This document shows positions 35,701-44,417 of a DNA stretch of 64,000 nucleotides, piece by piece; position 1 is the first letter of the stretch, and each line of letters begins with the position of its first letter. A program made the translations under genes and the position numbers. Below the pieces are notes generated by a model. The model was not told the DNA's origin. It made no database searches and was given only the letters and a program-made list of their open reading frames with translations. Source of the stretch: Streptomyces sp. NBC_00286 (GTDB lineage: Bacteria; Actinomycetota; Actinomycetes; Streptomycetales; Streptomycetaceae); the NCBI RefSeq assembly GCF_036173125.1, contig NZ_CP108054.1, forward strand, positions 8,687,501 to 8,751,500. Direction: 5' to 3'.

Positions 35701-36603
35701 TCATCCATGACGAGCGGATTCGCGACGACCGGGGAGATCGTGTGGCGCCTCGATGATGGACGGCTTGGTGAGGGACGGTTTGGCCTGGGCGGCATCGTGA
35801 GTGACACGGGCCGACGCGATATGGGCTCGTGCGATGGGGTGGCCGTGTTCTCCGGTCTCCATGGCGCGCACTTCCTCGGCCAGAAGCGTCCGGAAGCGGT
35901 CCCGATGGAGGGAAACCGCGGTGAGGTACTGAGGATGCATGCGAAAGATCGGATGCAGCTCGTCCACGAACGTCTCGGGCTTGGGCATGACGCACGGCAC
36001 CTGGACGGTCTCCAGGCGGACGTCATCGCATCCGGCTGGGCTCAACGCGTGCTCGATTTCCGACTGCTTCAGATACTCGCTCAACGGGGCCACGAACTCG
36101 CCCAGGCCAGGGTCGTTCAGGCGGTTGACGGCCCGGGCCAGGGGTGCGAGGAACGGAGCTCCCACGGGGTCCGCCCACTGCGCCACACTGACGATGCCGC
36201 CAGGACGTACCACTCTGACCATCTCGGCGAGCGCATTCGCCGTTTGGGCTCCGCAGTCCAGCACGCCGAGAATCGAGAACGCCGCGTCGAATACGTCGTC
36301 GCCGTAGCGCAGGTCCCGTGCGTCCATCACCTCGGCGGAACATCCGGAGTACGGCCTCAAGCGCTCGGTCAGGCGGCCCACCATCGACGACGACGTATCG
36401 ATCGCGTCGACGCTGTGTCCACGCTCGACCGCCGCGACGGCCAACGCGCCCGTGCCCGCGGCCACGTCCAGAACCGACGAGCACGCGCTCAGGGCGGCCT
36501 GGTCCAGTGCCGCCTTCGCGAGCACCGCCGAGCAAGGCTCCATCCACCGCTCGTAGGTGGGAACCAGTGCGTCCCACGGATTTCGAGGCGTTGTCCCGGT
36601 CAT
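35701..36603 (-). CDS. SAM-dependent class I methyltransferase
   Basis: 300 aa. The Rossmann methyltransferase motifs are SSVLDVAAGTGALAVAAVER (motif I), SVDAIDTSSSMVGRLTERLR (acidic loop), DDVFDAAFSILGVLDC (motif II-like) and MVRVVRPGGIVSVAQW (motif III). The substrate is unknown. The start is uncertain: ATG 36603 and an in-frame ATG 36639 are both possible, and GAGGAAAG lies between them. The 280-bp gap to the divergent kinase gene carries no other gene. Confidence 0.82.
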   Translation of the reverse strand: MTGTTPRNPWDALVPTYERWMEPCSAVLAKAALDQAALSACSSVLDVAAGTGALAVAAVERGHSVDAIDTSSSMVGRLTERLRPYSGCSAEVMDARDLRYGDDVFDAAFSILGVLDCGAQTANALAEMVRVVRPGGIVSVAQWADPVGAPFLAPLARAVNRLNDPGLGEFVAPLSEYLKQSEIEHALSPAGCDDVRLETVQVPCVMPKPETFVDELHPIFRMHPQYLTAVSLHRDRFRTLLAEEVRAMETGEHGHPIARAHIASARVTHDAAQAKPSLTKPSIIEAPHDLPGRRESARHG

Positions 36604-36886
36604 TGTGTTGTCTGGTCTTTCCTCATGATGCTGTGTCATGTCGCCCGACGATGTCCGTTTTTCGGGCAAAGGGCTTGGCCGCGCTTGACTCAACCAGCGG
36701 TCGATCGGGGGAGCCATACTCCCGTGATGCGGAGCCATACGTGTATGTGCACGCGGTCCGGGACTTTGCCGCAAGGGCCTTGCTCTGCATGACAGTTGAC
36801 GACATGTGAGGTCATGCACTCCTCTATGCTCGGCTCCATTCGAGCGAATGGTGACCGGCGGACGCCCAGTTCGCCGGGAGGGGAAC

Positions 36887-38452
36887 GTGAGAGAGCACGT
36901 GATATCCGGAGATGGCGATCACCAGGCGGGGACGCGTGCGGAACGCGCATCAGGACGGCTGATCGCCGGTCGATATCTGCTCCACGACGTCCTCGGCAGA
37001 GGCGGCATGGGCACGGTCTGGCGCGCGCACGATCAGCTGCTGGACCGTCCGGTCGCGGCCAAGGAACTGCACATCCTCATCCACGGCGACGAGGAGCACC
37101 GCGTTCGGATGCGCCGCGCGATCCGCGAGGCGCGCGCGGTCGCACGCGTGCCGCACGCGCACGTGGTGGGCGTCCACGACCTGGTCGAGTCCGAGGACCG
37201 GCTGTGGATCGTCATGGAACTCGTCGACGGCCCCTCGCTGGCCCAACGGATCAACGAGAGCGGACCGCTGACACCGCAGCACGCCGCCGCGCTGGGCCTG
37301 CAACTGCTGGCTGCGCTGGAGGCCGTACATGCGGCCGGCACCCTGCACCGCGACGTGAAACCGGCCAACGTACTGCTGCGCCGTGACGGCAACGCCGTCC
37401 TGACCGACTTCGGCATCGCGGCCCTGGACGACGGCGAGTTCCTGACGACCACCGGCGAACTGGTCGGCTCCCTGGAGTTCATGGCGCCGGAGCGGGTGAT
37501 GGGTGCGGAGGTCGGACCGGCCTCCGACCTGTGGTCACTGGGCGCGACTCTGGCCACGGTCTGCGGCGGGCAGTCCCCGTTCCGCAGACCGGCGCGGCCC
37601 GCGACGCTCCACGCGGTGGCGTACGAGCAACCCGCCCTGTCCGAGCGGCTCGGCCCGCTGCGTCCGATCGTCGAGGCACTGCTGGGCAAGTCCCCGGACG
37701 AGCGCCCGCCGGCGGCCGTCGTACGGTCCGCGTTGCGGCGCGTCGCGGCGGGGGAGGCGGACGCCGGGCCGCTGCCGTCGGCGACCATGCGCGTGGCGCG
37801 GCCTCCGGTGTCCTTGACCGACGCCGATACCGTGACCAGCGGCCGGGGGCTGGCCGTCCCGGCCGGGGAGACCGTTCCGACGGCGCGGCACACCACGTCA
37901 CTCACGCCCGCGCACCGGCCCTCGTCCCGGTCAAGCGGGCCGAAGCGGCTGCTGTGGGCTATGACCGGCATGGTCGTACTGGCTGGGTTCGTGACGAGCG
38001 GTCTCTTCATCGCCGGGGTGCTGCCGCCCGAGGAGGCCCCGAAGACGACGACCACCAGTCAGGTCATCCAGTCCACAACCGGCTGGCAGGGGGTGACCGC
38101 GGTGTCCGTCCAGCGGGGAGACCGCGTCAGCGTGCGGTTCGCTTCGGGAACGTGGACGGTCGACCACCGGAGCATGCCCATGACCGGGCCGGCCGGTTAC
38201 GACGCGAACACCGACAGGGCGCTGGACTTCGCGAAGAGCTGCAAGGTCAAGCCCGACTTGCCGTTCGGCACCCTTCTGACACGCCTGGAGGGTGCAAAGA
38301 ACGTCCCCGTTCACGCCGTTGGGCGGAGGCTGACTTTCCAGGCGGCCGGGAACGGCACCCTGCAACTGCGGATCAACGACGGCAACGGAACCTGTCTCGA
38401 GGACAACAGGGGCCAGCTGACCGTGCAGGTGAGCGTCACGCACCAACCCTGA
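36887..38452 (+). CDS. Serine/threonine protein kinase with LecA-like extracellular domain
   Basis: 521 aa. The Hanks-type kinase covers residues 25-285: G-loop GRGGMG near 37, K59 in AAKE, HRDVKPAN at 154-161, DFG at 174-176, APE at 200-202. A Pro/Thr-rich linker and a membrane helix near 355-378 (LLWAMTGMVVLAGFVTSGLF) follow. The outer 125 residues resemble the galactose-binding lectin LecA (PA-IL): VSVQRGDRVSVRFASGTWTV, GPAGYD, LPFGTLLTRLEG, LRINDGNGTCLEDNRGQL. Sugar sensing at the cell surface is a reasonable inference. GTG 36887 follows GGGAGGGG; the longer frame begins upstream of it without kinase similarity. Confidence 0.88.
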   Translation: MREHVISGDGDHQAGTRAERASGRLIAGRYLLHDVLGRGGMGTVWRAHDQLLDRPVAAKELHILIHGDEEHRVRMRRAIREARAVARVPHAHVVGVHDLVESEDRLWIVMELVDGPSLAQRINESGPLTPQHAAALGLQLLAALEAVHAAGTLHRDVKPANVLLRRDGNAVLTDFGIAALDDGEFLTTTGELVGSLEFMAPERVMGAEVGPASDLWSLGATLATVCGGQSPFRRPARPATLHAVAYEQPALSERLGPLRPIVEALLGKSPDERPPAAVVRSALRRVAAGEADAGPLPSATMRVARPPVSLTDADTVTSGRGLAVPAGETVPTARHTTSLTPAHRPSSRSSGPKRLLWAMTGMVVLAGFVTSGLFIAGVLPPEEAPKTTTTSQVIQSTTGWQGVTAVSVQRGDRVSVRFASGTWTVDHRSMPMTGPAGYDANTDRALDFAKSCKVKPDLPFGTLLTRLEGAKNVPVHAVGRRLTFQAAGNGTLQLRINDGNGTCLEDNRGQLTVQVSVTHQP

Positions 38453-38587
38453 CGGTCACCACATCGGTGATCGCCACGTGGCGCAGATGTTCTGCTCTGA
38501 CGGCGCAGTCGTTCAAGTGCCCGCCATACCAATCTTCCTAGGCTACGGAGGCAGGGGCGGACCTGGGCCGTTGTGGGCCCGGCGCAG

Positions 38588-39565
38588 ATGAAAGACGAGA
38601 AAGTCGTGGACCAAGAGAATTCCACCCGCGCAGTCTCCATCGCTCATGCCCATACCGACGCGGGTACGGACATCCTCAGCGAGGCGATCGGGAGCGTGCG
38701 GATCGGGCACGCCCGGGCCTGCCGGGTCAGGGGGGCGGGCTCTTGGGGGATACGATTTCCCGCCTTCGCGGGCAGCGGCTTCCACATCCTCCTGCGGGGC
38801 AGCGCATGGCTGATCACGGCCAACGGCCGGCCACGGGCGCTCAAGGCGGGCGATGTCGTGCTCAGCCCGTTCGGAGCCGAGCGTGGACTGAGCCACGCAC
38901 CATGCCTGCTCCAGAACTTGCCGCGGGTGGTCCCGCACGATCCTGGTCCAGCCGAGGTCGAGATCCTCTGCGGCGCCTACTGGCTCGACCATGGAGAAGT
39001 ACACCCCTTCCTCAGGGCGTTACCTGAGGTCATCGCGGTGTCGGCGGAGCATGGCCGCACCTCACAACTGGGGGCGCTGACCAATCTCCTGGCTGTGGAC
39101 ATGTCCGATACGCGACCCGGGAGCAGGGCGGCCCGTGCCGCCTTACTGGACCTGCTGCTGACCCATGTCCTGCGTCAGTGGCTCGAGCAGAATCGCGATG
39201 TGGAACGGCCGGAGATCGACGATCCCGCCATCGCTGTCGCGCTGCGTGAGATCCACACGAGCCCGGACAAGCCGTGGACGGTACAGCAGCTCGGCGAGAC
39301 CGTCGGAATGTCGCGGACAGCGTTCACCAAACGATTCACCGCGCTGGTCGGAAAACCGCCCATGACCTACCTGACCAGTTGGCGTCTGAGCTACGGCGCC
39401 CGGCTGCTCCGGGATACCAAGGCGCCGCTGGCGGCGATAGCCCGCCAGGTCGGCTACTCGACGGAATTCGCGTTCGGAGCCGCATTCCGCCGCGAGTACG
39501 GAATCTCCCCCGGACGTTTCCGCGACCGCACCCAGCGGGACAAGCCCGTTGCCGTCAATGTGTAA
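38588..39565 (+). CDS. AraC-family regulator with cupin sensor domain
   Basis: About 325 aa. The N-terminal half is a cupin-type domain (AGSWGIRFPAFAGSGFHILL, ALKAGDVVLSPFGAERGLSH, EILCGAYWLDHGEVHPFLRA). The C-terminal 100 residues hold two helix-turn-helix units: WTVQQLGETVGMSRTAFTKR, FTALVGKPPMTYLTSWRLSY, and LAAIARQVGYSTEFAFGAAF with REYGISPGRFR. The start is uncertain; ATG 38588 is used, with GTG 38573 and GTG 38606 also in frame. The next gene follows after 11 nt, so the two were probably co-transcribed. Confidence 0.85.
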   Translation: MKDEKVVDQENSTRAVSIAHAHTDAGTDILSEAIGSVRIGHARACRVRGAGSWGIRFPAFAGSGFHILLRGSAWLITANGRPRALKAGDVVLSPFGAERGLSHAPCLLQNLPRVVPHDPGPAEVEILCGAYWLDHGEVHPFLRALPEVIAVSAEHGRTSQLGALTNLLAVDMSDTRPGSRAARAALLDLLLTHVLRQWLEQNRDVERPEIDDPAIAVALREIHTSPDKPWTVQQLGETVGMSRTAFTKRFTALVGKPPMTYLTSWRLSYGARLLRDTKAPLAAIARQVGYSTEFAFGAAFRREYGISPGRFRDRTQRDKPVAVNV

Positions 39566-39576
39566 AGGCAATACGG

Positions 39577-40236
39577 ATGTTGGATTACGGCCTTGACCTC
39601 TCCGGCGTAGAACACGACCTTGCTCTGCCCGACTTGGTGGCTGAAGGCGATGAACTGGACGCCCTGGTATCAGCGCAGACCGACTGGTCCACGCCTACAC
39701 TGGCAGCGGGTTGGACGATCGCCCACCAGATCGCTCACCTTGCCGCAGCTGATGCGAACGTCCTTATCGCCATACGGACCCCGGATGCGTTCGACGCCGT
39801 ACTCAAACAGGCAAAAGCCGCAGGCAGCCAATACGCCGATCTCGACGCCGCCGCCGGAGCAGCCAAACCGCGATCAGCACTGCTGGAACAATGGCGCGCC
39901 GGCCGAACCGAGGTGGCAGCGGCGCTACGTGACGTTCCAGACGGCCATGCGTTTCCGTGGTACGGATCGCAGCTGACCGCGGCGCTCATGGTGCCGCTTC
40001 GACTCATGGAAACGTGGGCTCACGGGCAGGACATCTTCGATGCGCTGGGTGAGGTTGTGCGCCGAAACCAGCAGGAGCGAAGGCAGCAGGAGCGAAGCCA
40101 GCAGGCGCGGAGAGCACACCCTGGCCCGCGATCACCCTTGATTACCATGCTCGTCGTTGTAAGCCTGAAGAGACGGGTGGCCTGGGAAAATGCTGAAAGA
40201 GGTCACCGCGACCCGCTACATCACGCCCCTGCGTGA
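39577..40236 (+). pseudogene. Truncated TIGR03084/maleylpyruvate-isomerase-like gene at the island edge
   Basis: The first about 160 residues belong to the DinB-like, mycothiol-dependent isomerase group: DALVSAQTDWSTPTLAAGWT, IAHQIAHLAAADANVLIAIR, LRLMETWAHGQDIFDALGEV. The family usually continues for another about 100 residues. Here the frame instead runs into a Gln/Arg-rich stretch made of a repeated GCAGCAGGAGCGAA unit (about 40066-40110), then through an integrase-tail fragment and into the 125-bp island repeat before stopping at 40236. The native gene has been cut by an integration event near 40055. Confidence 0.75.
40118..40155 (+). pseudogene. Left remnant of a tyrosine-integrase 3' tail
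   Basis: The segment 40124-40152 matches 56690-56718 at 27 of 29 bases, beginning GCCCGCGATCACCCTTG and ending CATGCTC versus TATGCTC. In the right copy this encodes SPAITLGYYA of an integrase C-terminus. Its presence just outside the left island repeat implies an earlier element at the same site. Confidence 0.6.
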
Positions 40237-40295
40237 GGGCGGCTCGCTGCCCGGGCTCGTCGAGGCCGATGATCTCGGGACGTACGTCATGAAGT
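40171..40295. repeat. Left copy of the 125-bp island repeat (attL-like)
   Basis: Identical base for base to 56889-57013 over 125 positions, starting AGACGGGTGGCCTGG and ending CGTACGTCATGAAGT. Flanks differ immediately outside (GCCTGAAG before, CCTCTAGC after). Confidence 0.97.
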
Positions 40296-40315
40296 CCTCT
40301 AGCAGGTGGCCCTGA
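40190..40315 (+). pseudogene. 5' stub of the HipA-like gene
   Basis: ATG 40190 opens the same frame as the intact gene at 56908 for 35 codons (MLKEVTATRYITPLREGGSL onward to TYVMK). It then continues with SSSRWP and a stop at 40315. It is the chromosomal 5' end separated from its body by the island. Confidence 0.9.
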
Positions 40316-40749
40316 CCTGCGGCAATGCGGTCGATCAGGTCTCTGACCTGCGCTGATCCTTCTTTCGCGTTCTTTCAGGCTCGTACCCGGTTAGGTAGTC
40401 GATTCTCCCTACGCGCTCCCCAGAGCGGCCCGTACTCCCCAGATTCTCCCCAGGGAGTCAGGGGAGAGGCTCTACTCGGAGGTCGTCGGCGCGGGCCAGG
40501 GCCAGCCAGCCGGTCGTCGACGGCGGCTGCCACATAAGCGGACAGCCGGAAGGACCGCTGCGGGCTTTGGCGGCCTCCGGTGGAGGGACGGCTGGTGCTG
40601 CTGGGGGTGCCCCCTCTGGGGGAGGGTGGCGAAGCTGCAGCAGATTCTCGCCCCACTGCGTCAGTCTGCGGCTTTAGGGACTGCGTTGCGGTGGCGTTGA
40701 CCTGGCGGTCGGCGCGGGCCACTGCTGAGAGCTGCAGATCTGTCCGGGG
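40316..40749. other. Left-end region of the island without intact genes
   Basis: It holds the arm-type site at 40434, a short GGCTCGTACCCGGTTAGG stretch, minus-strand coding debris near 40470-40580 (RSFRLSAYVAAAVDDRLA and, in another frame, TGWLALARADDLRVEPLP before a stop) and the widespread Streptomyces repeat GCTGGGGGTGCCCCCTCTGG (40600-40626). The two debris frames look like one gene broken by a frameshift, probably an old element gene. Confidence 0.5.
40434..40455. repeat. Left arm-type site of the island
   Basis: A 22-bp sequence containing CTCCCCAGATTCTCCCCAG, identical to 56803-56824. It is itself a direct repeat of CTCCCCAG. The two copies would flank the core on either side in a circular form, as integrase arm sites do. 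Confidence 0.65.
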
Positions 40750-41217
40750 TCAGCGCCTGGCGTCGTACTGCTCCCGCCACCGGTCGATGAGCGCGGCCAT
40801 CTCGCGCTGCATGAAGGCGTAGAAGTCCTGCATCTCGCGCATCCGCTGTCCTACGGCGCTGTTCTCGTCGGCTGCCTTGAGGCCCTCGGTGGCGGCGTCG
40901 CCCATGACAGCCAGCATCGTGTTCTGGTTGCCCATGAGTGTGGCCCAGGCGTGCTCGCGGAAGCGGTAGTGGTCGCGACGGCTGCCGGGGGCCGGGACCC
41001 GCTCGATCATGCCGATCGGGATGAGCTGCTTGACGGCGGTGGAGACCGCGCCCGAGCTGATCGACAGCTCCTCGCACAGGTCGGCCGCGGTCATCGTCTC
41101 CTGCTCGGTGTAGAGCAGGGCGGTCATCACCCGGGCCGTGGTCTTCTGCATGCCGCCCTGCGCCAGGGTCAGGGCGAGCTTCTCCGCTGCGTCGCGCAAC
41201 TGCTCCTTCGTGTCCAT
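40750..41217 (-). CDS. MarR/GbsR-family regulator
   Basis: 155 aa. The winged helix is LALTLAQGGMQKTTARVMTA, EQETMTAADLCEELSISSGA, VSTAVKQLIPIGMIERVPAP, GSRRDHYRFREHAWATLM, followed by a long helix for dimerisation (GQRMREMQDFYAFMQREMAA). GbsR-like members often control adjacent ABC exporters. It is divergent from an ABC transporter with a 12-bp inverted repeat between the two, so it is most likely a local repressor. Confidence 0.86.
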   Translation of the reverse strand: MDTKEQLRDAAEKLALTLAQGGMQKTTARVMTALLYTEQETMTAADLCEELSISSGAVSTAVKQLIPIGMIERVPAPGSRRDHYRFREHAWATLMGNQNTMLAVMGDAATEGLKAADENSAVGQRMREMQDFYAFMQREMAALIDRWREQYDARR

Positions 41218-41227
41218 GCCTCTCAGC

Positions 41228-41299
41228 GTACCGAACTTTACGAAGTCTCGATGTGTTCAGGGAGTTCAATCTATTTACAGATCTCTGAAAGTTCGATAC
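41228..41299. promoter_or_regulatory. Candidate MarR operator pair
   Basis: GTACCGAACTTT (41228-41239) and AAAGTTCGATAC (41288-41299) are inverted repeats matching at 11 of 12 positions, one beside each divergent start codon. They probably serve as two half-operators for the MarR-type repressor. Confidence 0.5.
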
Positions 41300-41309
41300 G
41301 TTCCGAGTT

Positions 41310-42233
41310 ATGGAGAACGTGATCGAGCTCCGCGAGCTCACCAAGACGTACGGTGCCCGCCGTGGCCTCACCGGCCTGACCCTGGACGTCCGCGCAGGGG
41401 AGGTCTTCGGCTTCCTCGGCCCCAACGGCGCGGGCAAGTCCACCACCATCCGGCTGCTGCTCGACCTGATCCGCCCGACGTCGGGCAGCGCCAGGGTGTT
41501 CGGTCTCGACCCGCGCGCCGACGGTCTGCGGCTGCGCTCACGGGTCGGCTATCTGGCCGGTGACTTCGTCTGCGACGGGCGGCAGAACGTGCGCGGCTAC
41601 CTGCGCTTCCTTGCTGCCCTGCGCGGGGGCGTACGGCCGGAGCGCATCGACGACCTGGCCGACCGGCTCGGTCTCGACCAGGGCGCGAGGATCAAGAAGC
41701 TGTCCAAGGGCAACCGGCAGAAGGTCGGCCTGGTGCAGGCGTTCATGCACACCCCGGAGCTGCTGATCCTGGACGAACCCACCTCCGGGCTCGACCCGTT
41801 GGTCCAGCAGACGTTCCTGGACCTGGTCGCGGAGGCCGCGGCGAACGGCCAGACCGTGTTCATGTCGAGCCATGTCATGAGCGAGGTCGAGGCCGTCGCC
41901 GACCGGGTCGGCATCATCCGCGACGGCCAGCTCGTCGCCCTCGACACCGTCGCCGCCCTGCGCGCCGGAGCCGTCCGCGACATCGAGGTCACCTTCGCCC
42001 GCCCTGTAACGGCCGCCTCCTTTACGGGAATCGAGGGACGCCTGCACCTCGACGCGGCCGGCACCACCCTGACCGGCCAGGTCAGCGGCAGTCCCGATGC
42101 CCTCGTCAAGGCCCTCGCCGCGCACACCGTCACCGGGCTGCGCGCCACCGAGCCCGCCCTCGAAGAGCTCTTCCACTCCTACTACGAGGGCGCGGAAGCC
42201 GCCCCGCGCACGACGACCGCCCAGCCCGCCTGA
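41310..42233 (+). CDS. ABC transporter ATP-binding protein
   Basis: 307 aa. Walker A GPNGAGKST, the signature LSKGNRQKVGL, Walker B LLILDEPTSGLDPL and the H-loop MSSHVMSEVE are all intact. The C-terminal 90 residues are the extra domain of drug- or lantibiotic-type exporters (VTFARPVTAASFTGIEGRLH). With the permease 30 nt downstream it would form an ABC-2 exporter. The MarR-type regulator is divergent and likely controls it. ATG 41310. Confidence 0.92.
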   Translation: MENVIELRELTKTYGARRGLTGLTLDVRAGEVFGFLGPNGAGKSTTIRLLLDLIRPTSGSARVFGLDPRADGLRLRSRVGYLAGDFVCDGRQNVRGYLRFLAALRGGVRPERIDDLADRLGLDQGARIKKLSKGNRQKVGLVQAFMHTPELLILDEPTSGLDPLVQQTFLDLVAEAAANGQTVFMSSHVMSEVEAVADRVGIIRDGQLVALDTVAALRAGAVRDIEVTFARPVTAASFTGIEGRLHLDAAGTTLTGQVSGSPDALVKALAAHTVTGLRATEPALEELFHSYYEGAEAAPRTTTAQPA

Positions 42234-42263
42234 TTCGAAAATCCCCGTACGAAAGGCTCCGCC

Positions 42264-43034
42264 GTGAACCTCGCCCTCTGCACCAAGTCCCTCTCCGACA
42301 GCCGTCGCGGCCTCGTCGGCTGGATGCTCGGCACTGCCGCCGTCGGCATGATGTACGCCTCCACCTACCCCGCGCAGAAGGACAACACCGCGAGCCTGCC
42401 CCAGGCCCTGCGCGAGTCCCTGCACATCGACGCCACGGCCGCCGGATACCTCCAGGCCAGCGTGTTCGGCGTGATCCTGCCACTGCTGGCCATGATCTAC
42501 GGTGCCACGACCGGCTCCCGGGCCGTCGCGGGCGAAGAAGACTCCGGGCAGCTCGACCTCCTCCTCGCCCACCCGGTCACCCGTACCCGGCTCGCGCTCC
42601 AGCGGTTCGGCGCGCTGGTCACCGGGGCCGTGGCCGTGTCCGTACTGGTCTGGCTCGCCCTGCTCGCCATCCGCGACAGCGCCGAACTCACGAGCATCAC
42701 CCCGGTCGAACTGCTCGCCCAGTGCCTGAACCTTGCCCTGCTCGCCGTCGTCTTCGGCGCCCTCGCCCTCGGACTCGGAGCGGCATTCGGCCGCCGTACC
42801 GTCGTACTGGCCGGAACCGCCGCCATCGGCGTCCTCGCCTACACGGCCCACACGTTCGCCGCCCAACTCGGCGTGGACTGGCTGGCGTCCCTCTCTCCCT
42901 TCCACCACTACATCGGCGGGCAGCCGCTGCGGAACGGCTTCCAGTGGGCCGACGCGGGCACCCTCGCCGCGACGGCGGCCGGCCTCGTCACCCTGGGCAC
43001 ACTCCGCTTCGGGCGCCGCGACATCAACACCTGA
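42264..43034 (+). CDS. ABC-2 type permease
   Basis: 256 aa with about six hydrophobic helices: GLVGWMLGTAAVGMMYASTY, LQASVFGVILPLLAMIYGAT, GALVTGAVAVSVLVWLALLA, NLALLAVVFGALALGLGAAF and others. The cytoplasmic loop GSRAVAGEEDSGQLDLLLAH is the usual block of the ABC-2 permease group related to antibiotic exporters. GTG 42264 lies 30 nt after the ATPase gene, so the two are co-transcribed. Substrate unknown. Confidence 0.88.
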   Translation: MNLALCTKSLSDSRRGLVGWMLGTAAVGMMYASTYPAQKDNTASLPQALRESLHIDATAAGYLQASVFGVILPLLAMIYGATTGSRAVAGEEDSGQLDLLLAHPVTRTRLALQRFGALVTGAVAVSVLVWLALLAIRDSAELTSITPVELLAQCLNLALLAVVFGALALGLGAAFGRRTVVLAGTAAIGVLAYTAHTFAAQLGVDWLASLSPFHHYIGGQPLRNGFQWADAGTLAATAAGLVTLGTLRFGRRDINT

Positions 43035-43118
43035 TGCGCGACACGGCGGGATAGGCGGACGGCCGCACCCAGGAAGGGCAGCCGACGGCAGGACGTACCG
43101 CGCAGGCGTGCCACCCAG

Positions 43119-43400
43119 GTGCTGGTGGTGGAGGACGATCCACAACTCGGACCAGCCCTCCTGACCACCATGCAGGCTCGGCAGTACGGAGTCGACTCGG
43201 CAGCCGGCGGCACCACGGCCCTCGCCGCTGCGGAGGCGTGGCGCGCGGACAGGACCAGGAGACGGGCTGCTGGCCGGCTGCGGGCCGTGGTTCGCCGCAC
43301 CGAGGCCGTGCCGCTGCCTGCTGAGACGACCGTGGTGACGACCGACGAGTTCACCATCGACCCGCTTGCCAAGAGTGAGCAGGACGTCACATCTCGGCGC
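43119..43400 (+). pseudogene. Remnant of a KdpE-like response regulator
   Basis: It starts as a receiver domain (VLVVEDDPQLGPALLTTMQA, RQYGVDSAAGGTTALAAAEA), loses the phosphorylated-Asp region, and resumes with GRLRAVVRRTEAVPLPAETT and VVTTDEFTIDPLAK, which aligns with RLRAAVRRTESVPLEPEMTL and VKTDEFTVDLAAK of the kdpE gene at 49885. About 65 codons are missing, and the DNA-binding domain is absent. It is a decayed paralogue of kdpE. Confidence 0.8.
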
Positions 43401-43556
43401 ATCCGGCGTCAGGAACGTGTCAAGGTTGCGCGCGTTGCTGTGGCCAGGTGGGGGTGGCAGAAGGATTCTGGCCTTGTCGACGCAGCATCGCGCCGACCCC
43501 GTGCGGGCGGCCTCATGGGCAACGGGCCGCTCCTCGCTTCCGTGAGGTGATGGACC

Positions 43557-44306
43557 ATGCGGATGCCCCCTCGTGACCGGATCGCCCTGGCGGCCGCCTT
43601 GCTCGCCCCGCTCGCCATCGCGCTCGTCCTGGTGCCGTTCCGTACGCATATGACGTCCGCGAACCTGGCCCTGATCCTGGTCGTGGCCGTTGTGGCGGTC
43701 GCCGCCCTCGGCAGCCGGACAGCCGGGGTGCTGGCCGCCTTGTCGGCGGCGGCCTGGTTCGACTTCTTCCTCACCCGCCCCTACCAGCGGTTCACGATTT
43801 CCGACGGCGACGACATCACCACCACGCTCCTGCTCCTCGCCGTGGGCGTGGCCGTGTCGCAACTGGCGGCCCATGCACGCACCTTGAAGCTGGTCACCGT
43901 CACCGACGCGGCCCATCTGTCACGGATCCACGACACGGCCAGCCTGGTCCAGGCCGGTGCCTCGCCGTATGCCGTGGTGGACCAGGTACGGGCCCAGCTC
44001 GTCGAGATCCTGGGACTGCGCGGCTGCCGCTTCGAACACGGGACGCTGCTCGGCCGCCACCCCCGCCTGGAGCAGGACGGCTCGGTGACCGTCGGGCGGG
44101 CCACCTGGGACCTGGAGAAGGACGGCTTGCCCGGTGAGGAAATCGAACTGCGCGCCTCGGTGGGCGGCCGCTACCTCGGCCGGTTCATGCTGCAGCCGCA
44201 GCGCGGCGCCGTAGTGCCGCCCCTGCAGGCGCGTCTGGTCGCCGTGAGCCTGGCCGACCATGTCGGTGCCGCGCTGGACACGGCCGGGCCGGTTCTCGAC
44301 CGCTGA
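43557..44306 (+). CDS. DUF4118 membrane protein, KdpD-derived sensor without kinase
   Basis: 249 aa. Three or four helices at the N-terminus (AALLAPLAIALVLVPFRTHM, ANLALILVVAVVAVAALGSR, TAGVLAALSAAAWFDFFLTR) match the DUF4118 membrane domain of KdpD, including the FDFFLTRPY box. A GAF-like domain follows (LVQAGASPYAVVDQVRAQLV). There is no USP, Walker A, HisKA or ATPase domain. It follows the broken kdpE remnant, so it is probably the surviving piece of a second kdpDE pair. ATG 43557 or 43563. Confidence 0.78.
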   Translation: MRMPPRDRIALAAALLAPLAIALVLVPFRTHMTSANLALILVVAVVAVAALGSRTAGVLAALSAAAWFDFFLTRPYQRFTISDGDDITTTLLLLAVGVAVSQLAAHARTLKLVTVTDAAHLSRIHDTASLVQAGASPYAVVDQVRAQLVEILGLRGCRFEHGTLLGRHPRLEQDGSVTVGRATWDLEKDGLPGEEIELRASVGGRYLGRFMLQPQRGAVVPPLQARLVAVSLADHVGAALDTAGPVLDR

Positions 44307-44417
44307 CCCGGCGAGCCACCGTCCCGCGGGCGGACGCCACCCTCCGCGCGCGTATCACGTGCTGGGGGCGCTCAACGTGCCAGCCTGCCCGTGGGTTTGT
44401 ACGTGGGAGCTGCCCAC

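Noticed and set aside
40171..40295. tRNA gene as the island attachment site
   Set aside because: No tRNA-like cloverleaf was seen in or next to either repeat; the target is the start of the HipA-like gene.
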